DNA of 10,358 nt, from assembly GCA_040377825.1 (NCBI GenBank), contig JBEINZ010000105.1:1-10358 (forward strand), given 5' to 3'. Numbering within the stretch: the stretch's first letter is position 1; every line of letters begins with the position of its first letter. The translations under genes and the position numbers were made by a program. This DNA comes from JBEINZ01 sp040377825 (GTDB lineage: Bacteria; Pseudomonadota; Alphaproteobacteria; Rhizobiales; Ancalomicrobiaceae). Positions 1-6,131 of the stretch are shown here, in pieces. A model generated the notes under the pieces. It saw only the letters and a program-made list of their open reading frames with translations, ran no database searches and was not told where the DNA came from.

Positions 1-300
1 CGGTGGCCGATCGGGTATAGCGTATTCCCTGACGGCTCAATCTTCCGTGCCTATCCCGTTCGGATCGTAGCGATCCGAACGTAATGAACGGGCTCAAGGT
101 CTAGAATCTGCGGCATTTCCTTGTCGCTCGGTTGAGTTCAATCCGATCGGGAAGTGCTCCCGTTGCTTCAAACGGTCTCGGCCTCCAAGTGGACGCTGAT
201 GGTCGGTGCCTCTCATAAAGTTGAAGCTGTTGTCCTGAACGACTACCCAGCGCCGCCGCCCCGACAATGCGGCACCCGGCCGAGGCAATCGCGATCTGCG
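1..300. other. Stretch without a recognisable gene
   Basis: Apart from the palindrome at 57-81 I see nothing convincing here. The open frames on both strands are short and their translations are low-information and unlike any family I recognise. Position 154 offers an in-frame ATG leading into the SnoaL-like scrap at 301-444. The residues before about 301 do not resemble that family, so they are probably non-coding or too degraded to read. Confidence 0.5.
57..81. repeat. 25-bp near-perfect palindrome (11-bp arms, 3-nt centre)
   Basis: The arm CGTTCGGATCG at 57-67 is followed by TAG and then by its exact reverse complement CGATCCGAACG at 71-81. Eleven uninterrupted pairs with a three-base centre are unlikely by chance in this length of sequence. 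There is no T-run after it, so it does not look like a standard intrinsic terminator. It could be an operator for a dimeric regulator or a hairpin in a transcript from a gene lying left of the window. The palindrome itself is seen directly; its role is not known. Confidence 0.75.
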
Positions 301-444
301 CCGGTGGCACCTACCGGCAGGGCGTTTCGCGTGATCGGCAACACCGCCTATGCACTGCGCGACGGACGGATCAGCGCATTGGGGCTGTTTGATGTGCAGG
401 CGATATTGGTCACGCTGGGGATCGTTCCGCCTCTAGGTGGCTAA
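301..444 (+). pseudogene. C-terminal remnant of a SnoaL/NTF2-like (ester-cyclase-type) protein
   Basis: About 45 residues in frame 1 read like the last strand and helix of small SnoaL/NTF2-fold proteins: a GRAFRVIGNTAYALRDGRIS segment, then an LFDVQAILVTLGIVPPL-type tail that ends in a normal stop. Family members are usually 120-150 residues, and the upstream two thirds are not recognisable in any frame. I therefore read it as a truncated or decayed gene. It runs convergently into the 3' end of the HxlR gene and overlaps it by about 35 bases. HxlR, SnoaL-like and NmrA-like genes are often found together in accessory oxidoreductase loci, which fits the neighbours. The family assignment rests on a short segment and is moderate at best. 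Confidence 0.4.
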
Positions 445-799
445 CCCGCCGATCGGCGGCGGCACTTCCGGCGGCGATTGTCGTACGCACCCATTGATCG
501 AGGCGGTCGACAAGCTGAGCTACTTCTTGTCCGGAATCCGTCAACGCATATTCGACATGGGGCGGCACCCGGTCGAACACCGTGCGACTGACTAGGCCGT
601 CCGCCTCCAGGCTGCGCAGTGTCTGCGTTAGCATCTTCTGCGACAGCCCATCGATGCGGCGCAGCAGCTCCCCGTTTCGCATCGGTCCAGGTCGAAGCGC
701 GACCAGCACCAGCATGACCCATTTGTCAGCAAGCCGGGCGAGCAGCGCGCGCGACGGGCATTCCGCGTCGAAAGTTTCTGGAGAGAGCGACGTGATCAT
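410..799 (-). CDS. HxlR/MarR-like winged-helix transcriptional regulator
   Basis: A 129-residue protein of typical HxlR length. These cytoplasmic dimeric regulators bind short palindromes and often respond to electrophiles or redox state. Visible family features are Cys14 in the CPSRALLARLADKW segment (residues 14-27; this N-terminal Cys is the redox-sensing position in several members), the helix-turn-helix region ELLRRIDGLSQKMLTQTLRSLEADGLV (44-70), and the wing VPPHVEYALTDSG (78-90). I start at the ATG at 797-799 because the family begins a few residues before the conserved Cys. An ATG further upstream at 914-916 would add 39 unrelated residues and cross the divergent promoter region. No strong Shine-Dalgarno sequence is seen. 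It lies divergent to the NmrA-like pseudogene, with palindromes between them, so it probably controlled that gene and itself. It shows no lesion, although its presumed target is broken. Confidence 0.85.
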   Translation of the reverse strand: MITSLSPETFDAECPSRALLARLADKWVMLVLVALRPGPMRNGELLRRIDGLSQKMLTQTLRSLEADGLVSRTVFDRVPPHVEYALTDSGQEVAQLVDRLDQWVRTTIAAGSAAADRRVSHLEAERSPA

Positions 800-809
800 G
801 ATCTTATAG

Positions 810-864
810 GCACCAAAAGGTGCGTACTTGTCAAGTAATTCCTGACCCTTACAAGGTGACGTCA
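810..864. promoter_or_regulatory. Cluster of palindromes between divergent HxlR and NmrA-like genes; candidate operators
   Basis: Three symmetric elements lie in the 95-bp gap. GCACC at 810-814 pairs with GGTGC at 819-823 around AAAA. TACTTG at 825-830 pairs with CAAGTA at 832-837 around one T. TGACGTCA at 857-864 is a perfect 8-bp palindrome. The TACTTG/CAAGTA element resembles the TACT-N-AGTA type of site described for HxlR-family regulators such as YodB, so it is the best operator candidate. The position between divergent start codons supports control of both genes. The palindromes are seen; binding is inferred. Confidence 0.5.
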
Positions 865-894
865 ACGGGCATTCACGCCCCATGGGAGACTGGC

Positions 895-1783
895 ATGAGC
901 GGCAAGGGAACGGCACTGGTTTACGGCGGAACCGGATTTCAAGGTAGCCGAATCGTCGAGCGACTTCGCGCTGAGGGTTACCGGGTGCGCGTGCTCATCT
1001 ACGGGGAGCAGCCCGACGGTCTGGAGGGTGTCGAGGCGGTTTCAGGGTCTTTCGACGATGCCGGCAGCCTTATCCAAGCGACGGCGGGGGTCAGCCATGT
1101 CGTGCTTGCTGCCGCTGGCCTTCGATGTCGAGGCGGCGGCGCGCTGGACCAGCAATGTCCTGCGGGCGGCCGAACTGGCGGGAGTTCAGCGGCTAGTGTT
1201 CGATACCAGCGTGCCTGTTCCCGATAACCGCACCGGCGTCGCCGCGATCGACGTCAAGGTTGTAGCGGAAGCGCTTGTGCGCGGCGCATCCATTCCTTGG
1301 ACCATTGTGCGGCCCACCATCTATCTTGGCAATCTGATCGCACCCTGGTCGGCACCGGGAATCGTCCGTGACCATGTGGTCGCCTATCCGCTGGCGGCCG
1401 ATGTGCCGGTGTCGTGGATCAGTTGGGAGGACACGGCCGTCGCGGTTGAGCGTGCGCTCTCTGATCCGTCGCTGACCGGACATGCGCTCGATGTCGGCGG
1501 CCACCACGCGCTGACCGGTACCGAACTCGCTGCGGCGTTTGGGAAGGCGCTTGGCGGCACCTACGCCTATGCACCCATTCCCCTCGATGGGTTCGAGGCT
1601 GGGCTAAACTAGGCGTTTGGCCCGCCGGTGGGCACCGAGATCGCCCGTCTTTACGGATGGTTTGCTGGGGACGGACGCGAGCAGCTCGGCCGGGCTACAA
1701 ACCAGAACGAGCGCGTCGGCCTTAAGCCGATCCATCCGGAGGACTGGATCAGGGCACAGAACTGGAATGAATTCGGCTCCTGA
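895..1783 (+). pseudogene. NmrA-like/atypical SDR NAD(P)-binding protein, broken by a frameshift and an amber codon
   Basis: The gene starts at an ATG with GGGAG six bases upstream (884-888). Its N-terminus has the Rossmann motif GGTGFQGS (residues 11-18), as in NmrA-like and NAD-dependent epimerase-type reductases. Frame 1 runs well to the GVSHVVL segment. At about 1105-1109 the sense moves to frame 2, where LPLAFDVEAAARW and the rest of the fold follow; skipping one base near 1108 restores it. Frame 2 then meets TAG at 1610-1612, yet the same frame continues with family-like sequence (AFGPPVGTEIARLYGWF, then PEDWIRAQNWNEF) to TGA at 1781-1783. The span of 889 bases is 296 codons plus one base, the length expected for an intact protein of about 295 residues. 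Two independent lesions make a sequencing error less likely but do not exclude it. Gene order suggests control by the divergent HxlR regulator. Confidence 0.85.
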
Positions 1784-1795
1784 CGGTGGTGCTAA

Positions 1796-2118
1796 GGGCA
1801 CATGACCCACCTGTTCGCGATGCTCTGTGGGGAAGACGGCATAGAGCATCGCTTCAACAAGCCCAACCATTCGTGGGAGAACGGGCAAGGTGAGCGGACC
1901 TAGCGCACACTTAAGGACGCCGCCGTTGAGCGCTTCATTATGATGATCACGCTCAGCTCGCGTGGCGTCTCGCCGACTTCATCGATGCACATCGTTTTGG
2001 CCGAAGACTGAAGACGCTGAAACACGCATACCCTACGATTTTACCGGCAATGTTGGATAAAGAGCCTCGTACATTCACTTTGGATCTCTTCCACTATATG
2101 CTGGGACTGAACTCTTGA
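1796..2118 (+). mobile_element. 3' remnant of an IS481-family transposase gene
   Basis: From about 1802 frame 2 reads THLFAMLCGEDGIEHR, then FNKPNHSWENGQGERT and RTLKDAAVERF. This matches the C-terminal catalytic part of IS481 (DDE) transposases, where GIEHRLTKP-H-WTNGQ-ER is typical. It is interrupted by an in-frame TAG at 1901-1903. Near 1935 the sense moves to frame 1 (HYDDHAQLAWRLADFIDAH, then FGRRLKTL). A short PYDF piece lies in frame 3 at about 2031-2042, and frame 1 resumes with KEPRTFTLDLFHYMLGLNS before TGA at 2116-2118. The 5' two thirds of the gene and both terminal inverted repeats are absent, so it cannot move by itself. It begins about 15 bases after the NmrA-like stop, and its end is shared with the antisense SDR gene. 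Confidence 0.8.
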
Positions 2119-2935
2119 AAGCTTCCGCGTAGTCGGGATGCCAGCGCGACAGCGGCGGGCGGTTTTCAACGATGTCCCCGGCCGCCCAGGCGATGCGCTT
2201 TTCGTCGAGCGCGCGGGTCACGTCGTTGTCGGGGCACAGGATGTAGAAATCGCCGACGGTAAGCCGCTCCATCATGAAGTCGACCGTTTGCTCGGGCGTC
2301 CAGGCACCGGCCGGCTTCTCCACGCGTCCATTGGCCGTGAGTGCCGTGAACACGAAGCCGGGGATCAGCAAATGCGCGAAGATCTTGCGGCCGGCCTCGG
2401 CGCGCAGGTCATGCTCCAGCGCCTCGGTGAAGACCTTCACGCCTGCCTTGGACACGTTATAGGCCGGATCGCCCGGCGGCGTCGTGATGCCTTGCTTGGA
2501 GCCGGTGTTGATGATCGCGCCGGGGCCGCCATGCGCGCGCATGCTGGGCAAGAATGCCTGCGTGCCGTTGATCACGCCCCACAGATTGACGGCTATGACG
2601 CGCTCCCAGGCATCGCGCGGCCCGCCGATCCCGCTGCCCGGCTGAATGCCCGCGTTGTTCATGAGAACATGGATGCGGCCGAACCGGTCGATGACGGTTC
2701 GCTCGAGCCGCGCGACCGAATCAAGATCTGCAACATCCGTCGCCACCCCAATCGCGTCCGCCCCGGTTTGCACGAGCGAGGCGACCGCTTGGTCAAGGCG
2801 AGGCCCCTCAACATCCGCGATTGCGATCTTTAAACCGAGGCGGGCAAACGTTTGGGCGGCGGCAAGGCCGATGCCCGACGCCCCCCCGGTGATGACCGCC
2901 ACATGGCCCGTTGAAAATGCTGCGTTGAGCGTCAT
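2075..2935 (-). CDS. Classical short-chain dehydrogenase/reductase (SDR), with a C-terminus read from the antisense of an IS relic
   Basis: A 286-residue cytoplasmic NAD(P)-dependent oxidoreductase. The cofactor motif TGGASGIG is at residues 16-23. The acidic residue after strand 2 (IADVEG, Asp41) favours NAD over NADP. NNAG is at 93-96, Asn117 sits in VNLWG, and the catalytic Ser146, Tyr159 and Lys163 (TGSKQG, then YNVSK) are all present, so the enzyme looks active. The substrate cannot be told from sequence. The start has an AAGGGA Shine-Dalgarno a few bases upstream. The last 13 residues (274-286) are encoded by the antisense strand of the IS481 relic, so they probably replace or extend the ancestral tail after HPDYAEAF. 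It is divergent from the PQQ dehydrogenase across about 300 bases, so the two could share regulation, though nothing proves this. Confidence 0.9.
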   Translation of the reverse strand: MTLNAAFSTGHVAVITGGASGIGLAAAQTFARLGLKIAIADVEGPRLDQAVASLVQTGADAIGVATDVADLDSVARLERTVIDRFGRIHVLMNNAGIQPGSGIGGPRDAWERVIAVNLWGVINGTQAFLPSMRAHGGPGAIINTGSKQGITTPPGDPAYNVSKAGVKVFTEALEHDLRAEAGRKIFAHLLIPGFVFTALTANGRVEKPAGAWTPEQTVDFMMERLTVGDFYILCPDNDVTRALDEKRIAWAAGDIVENRPPLSRWHPDYAEAFKSSVPAYSGRDPK

Positions 2936-3236
2936 GCTCGTCCCTTTCTCGGTCCTCGGCGCTTTGTGACGCGCCTTGTGGCCCCTCGCCGATCTTTCGC
3001 TTGTCCTATCAGCACCACGCCGCCGTTCAAGGGCGGGAACGTCGCGTTGATCGAGCGTTAATTGCCCATCGCAGATCGCGGCTGAATAGCCGTGCCGTTT
3101 GATTGCAGTTGCCTGCGATGAATCGCAATAGACGAATTTGGTATCTTGATTAAAACTGATCGCACTTCCGTGTCGGGAGTAAAAGCGCCGGTTCAGAAGC
3201 GCGTCGTAAATGCATCAAAAAAGACGGAGGAATGCC
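2936..3236. promoter_or_regulatory. Divergent intergenic region between the SDR and the PQQ dehydrogenase, with a small palindrome
   Basis: About 300 bases separate the two start codons. The half next to the dehydrogenase is more AT-rich than its surroundings (about 3120-3160), as promoters are. TGCGAT at 3114-3119 and ATCGCA at 3122-3127 form a 6-bp inverted repeat around GA. A possible -35 element TTGCCT (3109-3114) overlaps it and would place a poor -10 (ACGAAT) at 3132-3137. A sigma-70 match this weak is only suggestive. The Shine-Dalgarno for the plus-strand gene is GGAGG at 3226-3230. I see no RNA gene or further open frame. Confidence 0.35.
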
Positions 3237-4496
3237 ATGAAGAGCATGATGTACGCTGCGGTTGCCGCAGTGGCGCTGGCTTTCGCGGCGACGACCGCGA
3301 TGGCGCAATCGACCGACAATCTCGAAAAGCTTGGCGACTTCAAATCCACGGGCATGACCGAGATCCCGACCGTGCTGCAGACCGGCGCGAAGGCCGAGGC
3401 GGTGAAGCGCAATCTAGCCAAGATCAAGATGCCGCAGGGTTTCAAGATCGCCCTTTACGCCCTCGTTCCCGATGCGCGTCATATCGCTGTCGGTACGCAG
3501 GGCATCGTAACGTTCGTCGGCACACGGAAAAACAAGGTCTATGCGGTGATCGATCGCGGCAAGACCGACGTCGCTGGAGAGGTCAAGGAATTCGCCCCCT
3601 CGCTCAGCTTCTCGATCCCGAATGGCGTCTGTTTCTCCAAGGACGGCTTTTTGTTCGTGGTCGAACAAAACCGCGTACTAACCTTCCCGGCTGCGGAGTT
3701 TTTCTACGAAGGCGCTGACATCTCGGCCTTCATTGTGGTCAAGAAAGGCGATCTGATCCCAAGGGAACACGAGAGCTTCAACCATTCGGCCCGCGTTTGC
3801 CGAGTGGGACCCGACAACAAACTCTATATCGCGCTCGGCCAGCCCTTCAACGTTCCGCCGAAGCAGAAGATGGCCGATTACGACAAGTGGGGCATCGGCG
3901 GGATCATTCGCATTGATCGCCAGGGCAAGAACCGCGAGGTTTACGCCCGCGGTATCCGCAACTCCGTCGGCATCGAATTCAATCCCGCCAATGGGCAGCT
4001 TTGGTTCACCGACAACCAAGTCGACGGGATGGGAGACCTGATTCCTCCGGGCGAGCTTAACCGCGCGACGCAAGCCGGTCAGAACTTCGGCTTCCCCTAT
4101 TACGGCGGCGGCAAGACCCGGACCGTCGAATACAAGGACGATACGCCGCCGGCCGGCCTAATTTTCCCGGAAGTTGAGATGGACGCGCACGCCGCCGATC
4201 TCGGCCTGAGTTTCTATACCGGCAAGTCATTCCCGGCGAAGTATCGGGGCGGCATTTTCTCCGCTCAACGCGGATCTTGGAATCGGACGGATCCGATTGG
4301 CGCGCGCGTAATGTTCACGTCGCTGAAGCCCGACGGCGGCGCGGAGAAGACGGAGGTCTTCGCCGACGGCTGGCTGACGGAGACCGGGGAGTATTGGGGA
4401 CGCCCGGTCGATGTCGCGTCGTTGCGTGACGGGTCGATCCTCGTCTCCGATGATCTCGTCGGCGCCCTCTACCGGATTCAGTACGAGGGTAACTAA
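3237..4496 (+). CDS. Periplasmic PQQ-type sorbosone/aldose dehydrogenase-like beta-propeller protein
   Basis: A 419-residue exported protein. I chose the ATG at 3237 because GGAGG lies six bases upstream and a clean Sec signal peptide follows (residues 1-23, AMA then Gln24); an ATG 27 bases earlier lacks such a site. The mature part resembles the sorbosone/soluble glucose dehydrogenase beta-propeller family, which oxidises sugars or related alcohols and aldehydes in the periplasm with PQQ. Visible landmarks are FNHSARV (His183, which aligns with the catalytic His of soluble glucose dehydrogenase), GIRNSVGIEFNP (239-250), WFTDNQVDGMGD (256-267), GQNFGFPYYGGG (281-292), HAADLGLSFYTG (318-329) and a final GRPVDVASLRDGSILVSDD propeller blade (388-406). 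The cytochrome c gene 64 bases downstream is its likely electron acceptor. PQQ use and substrate are family inferences; related proteins exist whose substrate is unknown. Confidence 0.85.
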   Translation: MKSMMYAAVAAVALAFAATTAMAQSTDNLEKLGDFKSTGMTEIPTVLQTGAKAEAVKRNLAKIKMPQGFKIALYALVPDARHIAVGTQGIVTFVGTRKNKVYAVIDRGKTDVAGEVKEFAPSLSFSIPNGVCFSKDGFLFVVEQNRVLTFPAAEFFYEGADISAFIVVKKGDLIPREHESFNHSARVCRVGPDNKLYIALGQPFNVPPKQKMADYDKWGIGGIIRIDRQGKNREVYARGIRNSVGIEFNPANGQLWFTDNQVDGMGDLIPPGELNRATQAGQNFGFPYYGGGKTRTVEYKDDTPPAGLIFPEVEMDAHAADLGLSFYTGKSFPAKYRGGIFSAQRGSWNRTDPIGARVMFTSLKPDGGAEKTEVFADGWLTETGEYWGRPVDVASLRDGSILVSDDLVGALYRIQYEGN

Positions 4497-4503
4497 TCCA
4501 TCG

Positions 4504-4531
4504 AGGCCCGCACGACGCTTAGCGCGGGCCT
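4504..4531 (+). terminator. Hairpin between the PQQ dehydrogenase and cytochrome c genes
   Basis: AGGCCCGC at 4504-4511 is the exact complement of GCGGGCCT at 4524-4531, giving an 8-bp GC-rich stem with a 12-base loop eight bases after the dehydrogenase stop codon. Only a short, weak T stretch follows, so it may act as a partial terminator or protect the upstream message. Either would let the dehydrogenase be made in excess over the cytochrome. The stem is seen; its function is inferred. Confidence 0.5.
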
Positions 4532-4560
4532 TGCCTCCCTGACCTGCCCTGGATCGCGCC

Positions 4561-4893
4561 ATGACATCAAGACTGCTTGCGTCCCTCGCCCTTACGATAC
4601 TCTTTCCTTGCATGGCGATCGCCGACGGCGATCCGGTCGCCGGCCGCAAGAAGGCCAATGCTTGCGCGCCCTGTCACGGACTAGATGGCCTCGCCAAACT
4701 GCCGAATGCCGCGAACCTCGCCGGCGAGTCCGTCTTCTATCTGACGAAGCAAATGAACGCTTTTCGAACCGGCGACCGGCAGGACGAGAACATGAGCGTC
4801 GTCGCCAAACCCCTGACGGATCAGGATATCGCCGATCTCGCGGCATGGTATTCGTTGATCGAGGTTACGGTCAGGGTCCCGAGTGGGGGTTGA
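4561..4893 (+). CDS. Small periplasmic class I cytochrome c
   Basis: A 110-residue exported monohaem cytochrome. An N-terminal signal peptide ends near AIA (residues 19-21). One haem-binding site CAPCH lies at 35-39, and a Met in ENMSVVAKPL (Met78) is the likely sixth ligand, as in cytochrome c553/c4-type single domains. The Cys at position 17 sits in the hydrophobic segment but has no Gly or Ala before it, so a lipoprotein signal is unlikely. Located just after the PQQ dehydrogenase in the same direction, it most likely takes electrons from reduced PQQ and passes them to a terminal oxidase. The Shine-Dalgarno is weak (GGAT nine bases upstream); an ATG start with an immediate signal peptide decides the position. 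Confidence 0.87.
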   Translation: MTSRLLASLALTILFPCMAIADGDPVAGRKKANACAPCHGLDGLAKLPNAANLAGESVFYLTKQMNAFRTGDRQDENMSVVAKPLTDQDIADLAAWYSLIEVTVRVPSGG

Positions 4894-5028
4894 CTTTGCG
4901 CCGGCGTTTGCCGAGCGTCTGGGAAATCCATGTCCATATGTCCCCCGGTTGATCGTTATGACCGCGTTTTCGCCGGTCGGCGGCAGGACGAGGGAACCGC
5001 AATCCCCGAAAACCGCGAGTCGCATCCC

Positions 5029-6060
5029 ATGAAAACCGTTTACACGCGTGACCACCAGCTCCATCGCGACCAGCCCGAACTTGCCGGCGGCAAGCTTCTT
5101 CCCGGGTACGAATTGCCCGCGCGGGCCGAGTTTATTGTCGAAAGGGCGCGGGCGGTGGGTCTTGGGCCGGTCATCGAGCCCGCGATACATGATCTGGAAC
5201 CTGCCAAGCGGGTTCATGCGTCGCGATATGTGGATTTCCTGGCCGAGGCATGGTCGATGTGGGTGGCGACTGGCCGGACGCATGCGGCGCTGCCCAGCTT
5301 TTGGCGCGCCCCCGGCATGAGCACGCGGGAGCCGGACTCGATCGACGGCAAGCTCGGCTATTTCTCTTTCGATGCCGGCTGCGCGCTGGTCGCCGGGAGT
5401 TGGCAAGCGATACGCCGGTCCGCCGATACGGCATTGTCGGCCGCCGCCTTGGTCCAGGCCGGCGAGCGGGCGGCTTTCGCACTCTGTCGCCCGCCCGGTC
5501 ACCATGCCGGAACGGCGTTCATGGGCGGCTATTGCTACTTGAACAATGCCGCGATCGCCGCCCAGGCGATGCGCGATGGGGGCGCGCGACGGGTTGCCGT
5601 ACTCGACGTGGATTACCACCACGGCAACGGGACGCAGGAGATCTTTTATGCCCGTCCGGACGTCTTTGTGATCAATCTGCATGGCGATCCGCTCACGGAG
5701 TATCCCTTCTTCCTCGGGCATGCCGACGAGCGCGGCGTCGGAGCAGGCGAAGGGTTCAATATCAACTATCCAATGCCGCCGGGCACGAACTGGAGTGCCT
5801 GGAATGACGCGTTGGAACATGCCTGCGTCCGGCTTGCGTCCTATAATCCGGACGTTGTCATCGTCTCGCTCGGGGTCGACACCTTCGAGAAGGACCCAAT
5901 CAGCCAATTCAAGCTGGTAACCGAGGACTATCCGAAGATCGGTCGACGCATTGCAGCTCTTGGTCTGCCGACGCTCTTCGTGATGGAGGGCGGTTATGCG
6001 GTCGCCGAGATTGGGGTCAACGCCGTCGGCGTTCTGACCGGCTTTGAAGACGCCGCCTGA
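5029..6060 (+). CDS. Acetylpolyamine amidohydrolase/histone deacetylase-family Zn hydrolase
   Basis: A 343-residue cytoplasmic zinc enzyme expected to remove acetyl groups from acetylated amines. The ATG at 5029 is chosen over the upstream one at 4930 because the protein then begins MKTVYTRDHQLHRDQPEL, as in the family, and the active-site numbering falls on that of the characterised Mycoplana ramosa enzyme as I recall it. On this numbering RPPGHHAG gives His158 and His159. DVDYHHGNGT gives zinc ligands Asp195 and His197. SLGVD gives Asp284, and EGGY gives the transition-state Tyr323. All are present, so the enzyme should be active. Polyamine specificity is not proven: homologues act on other acyl-amides. 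It lies 135 bases after the cytochrome and 71 before the transporter, on the same strand. Confidence 0.9.
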   Translation: MKTVYTRDHQLHRDQPELAGGKLLPGYELPARAEFIVERARAVGLGPVIEPAIHDLEPAKRVHASRYVDFLAEAWSMWVATGRTHAALPSFWRAPGMSTREPDSIDGKLGYFSFDAGCALVAGSWQAIRRSADTALSAAALVQAGERAAFALCRPPGHHAGTAFMGGYCYLNNAAIAAQAMRDGGARRVAVLDVDYHHGNGTQEIFYARPDVFVINLHGDPLTEYPFFLGHADERGVGAGEGFNINYPMPPGTNWSAWNDALEHACVRLASYNPDVVIVSLGVDTFEKDPISQFKLVTEDYPKIGRRIAALGLPTLFVMEGGYAVAEIGVNAVGVLTGFEDAA

Positions 6061-6131
6061 TAGGTATGACGCTACTGCGGATTGACAGATCGGGCGGGTC
6101 GGCCGATTGATCCCTGCCGATCGGAGCATCC

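Noticed and set aside
1610..1612. Readthrough or recoding of TAG, for example as pyrrolysine
   Set aside because: The same gene also has a frameshift near 1108, and no pyrrolysine genes are seen; simple decay is the better explanation.
1617..1888. Short open frames on both strands after the TAG at 1610
   Set aside because: The sense frame of the NmrA-like gene continues through to 1783 with family-like sequence and explains this stretch better.
2138..2833. A 231-codon open frame on the plus strand
   Set aside because: It is a shadow of the SDR gene, whose cofactor and catalytic motifs are all on the minus strand.
6082..6110. TTGACA before the transporter as a -35 element
   Set aside because: The hexamer at 6082-6087 is perfect, but no acceptable -10 lies 16-18 bases later, so I do not annotate a promoter.
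4681..6129. A long open frame of 482 codons on the minus strand
   Set aside because: It lies antisense to the cytochrome c and amidohydrolase genes, which have complete family motifs; the translation resembles no family and reflects codon bias in GC-rich DNA.
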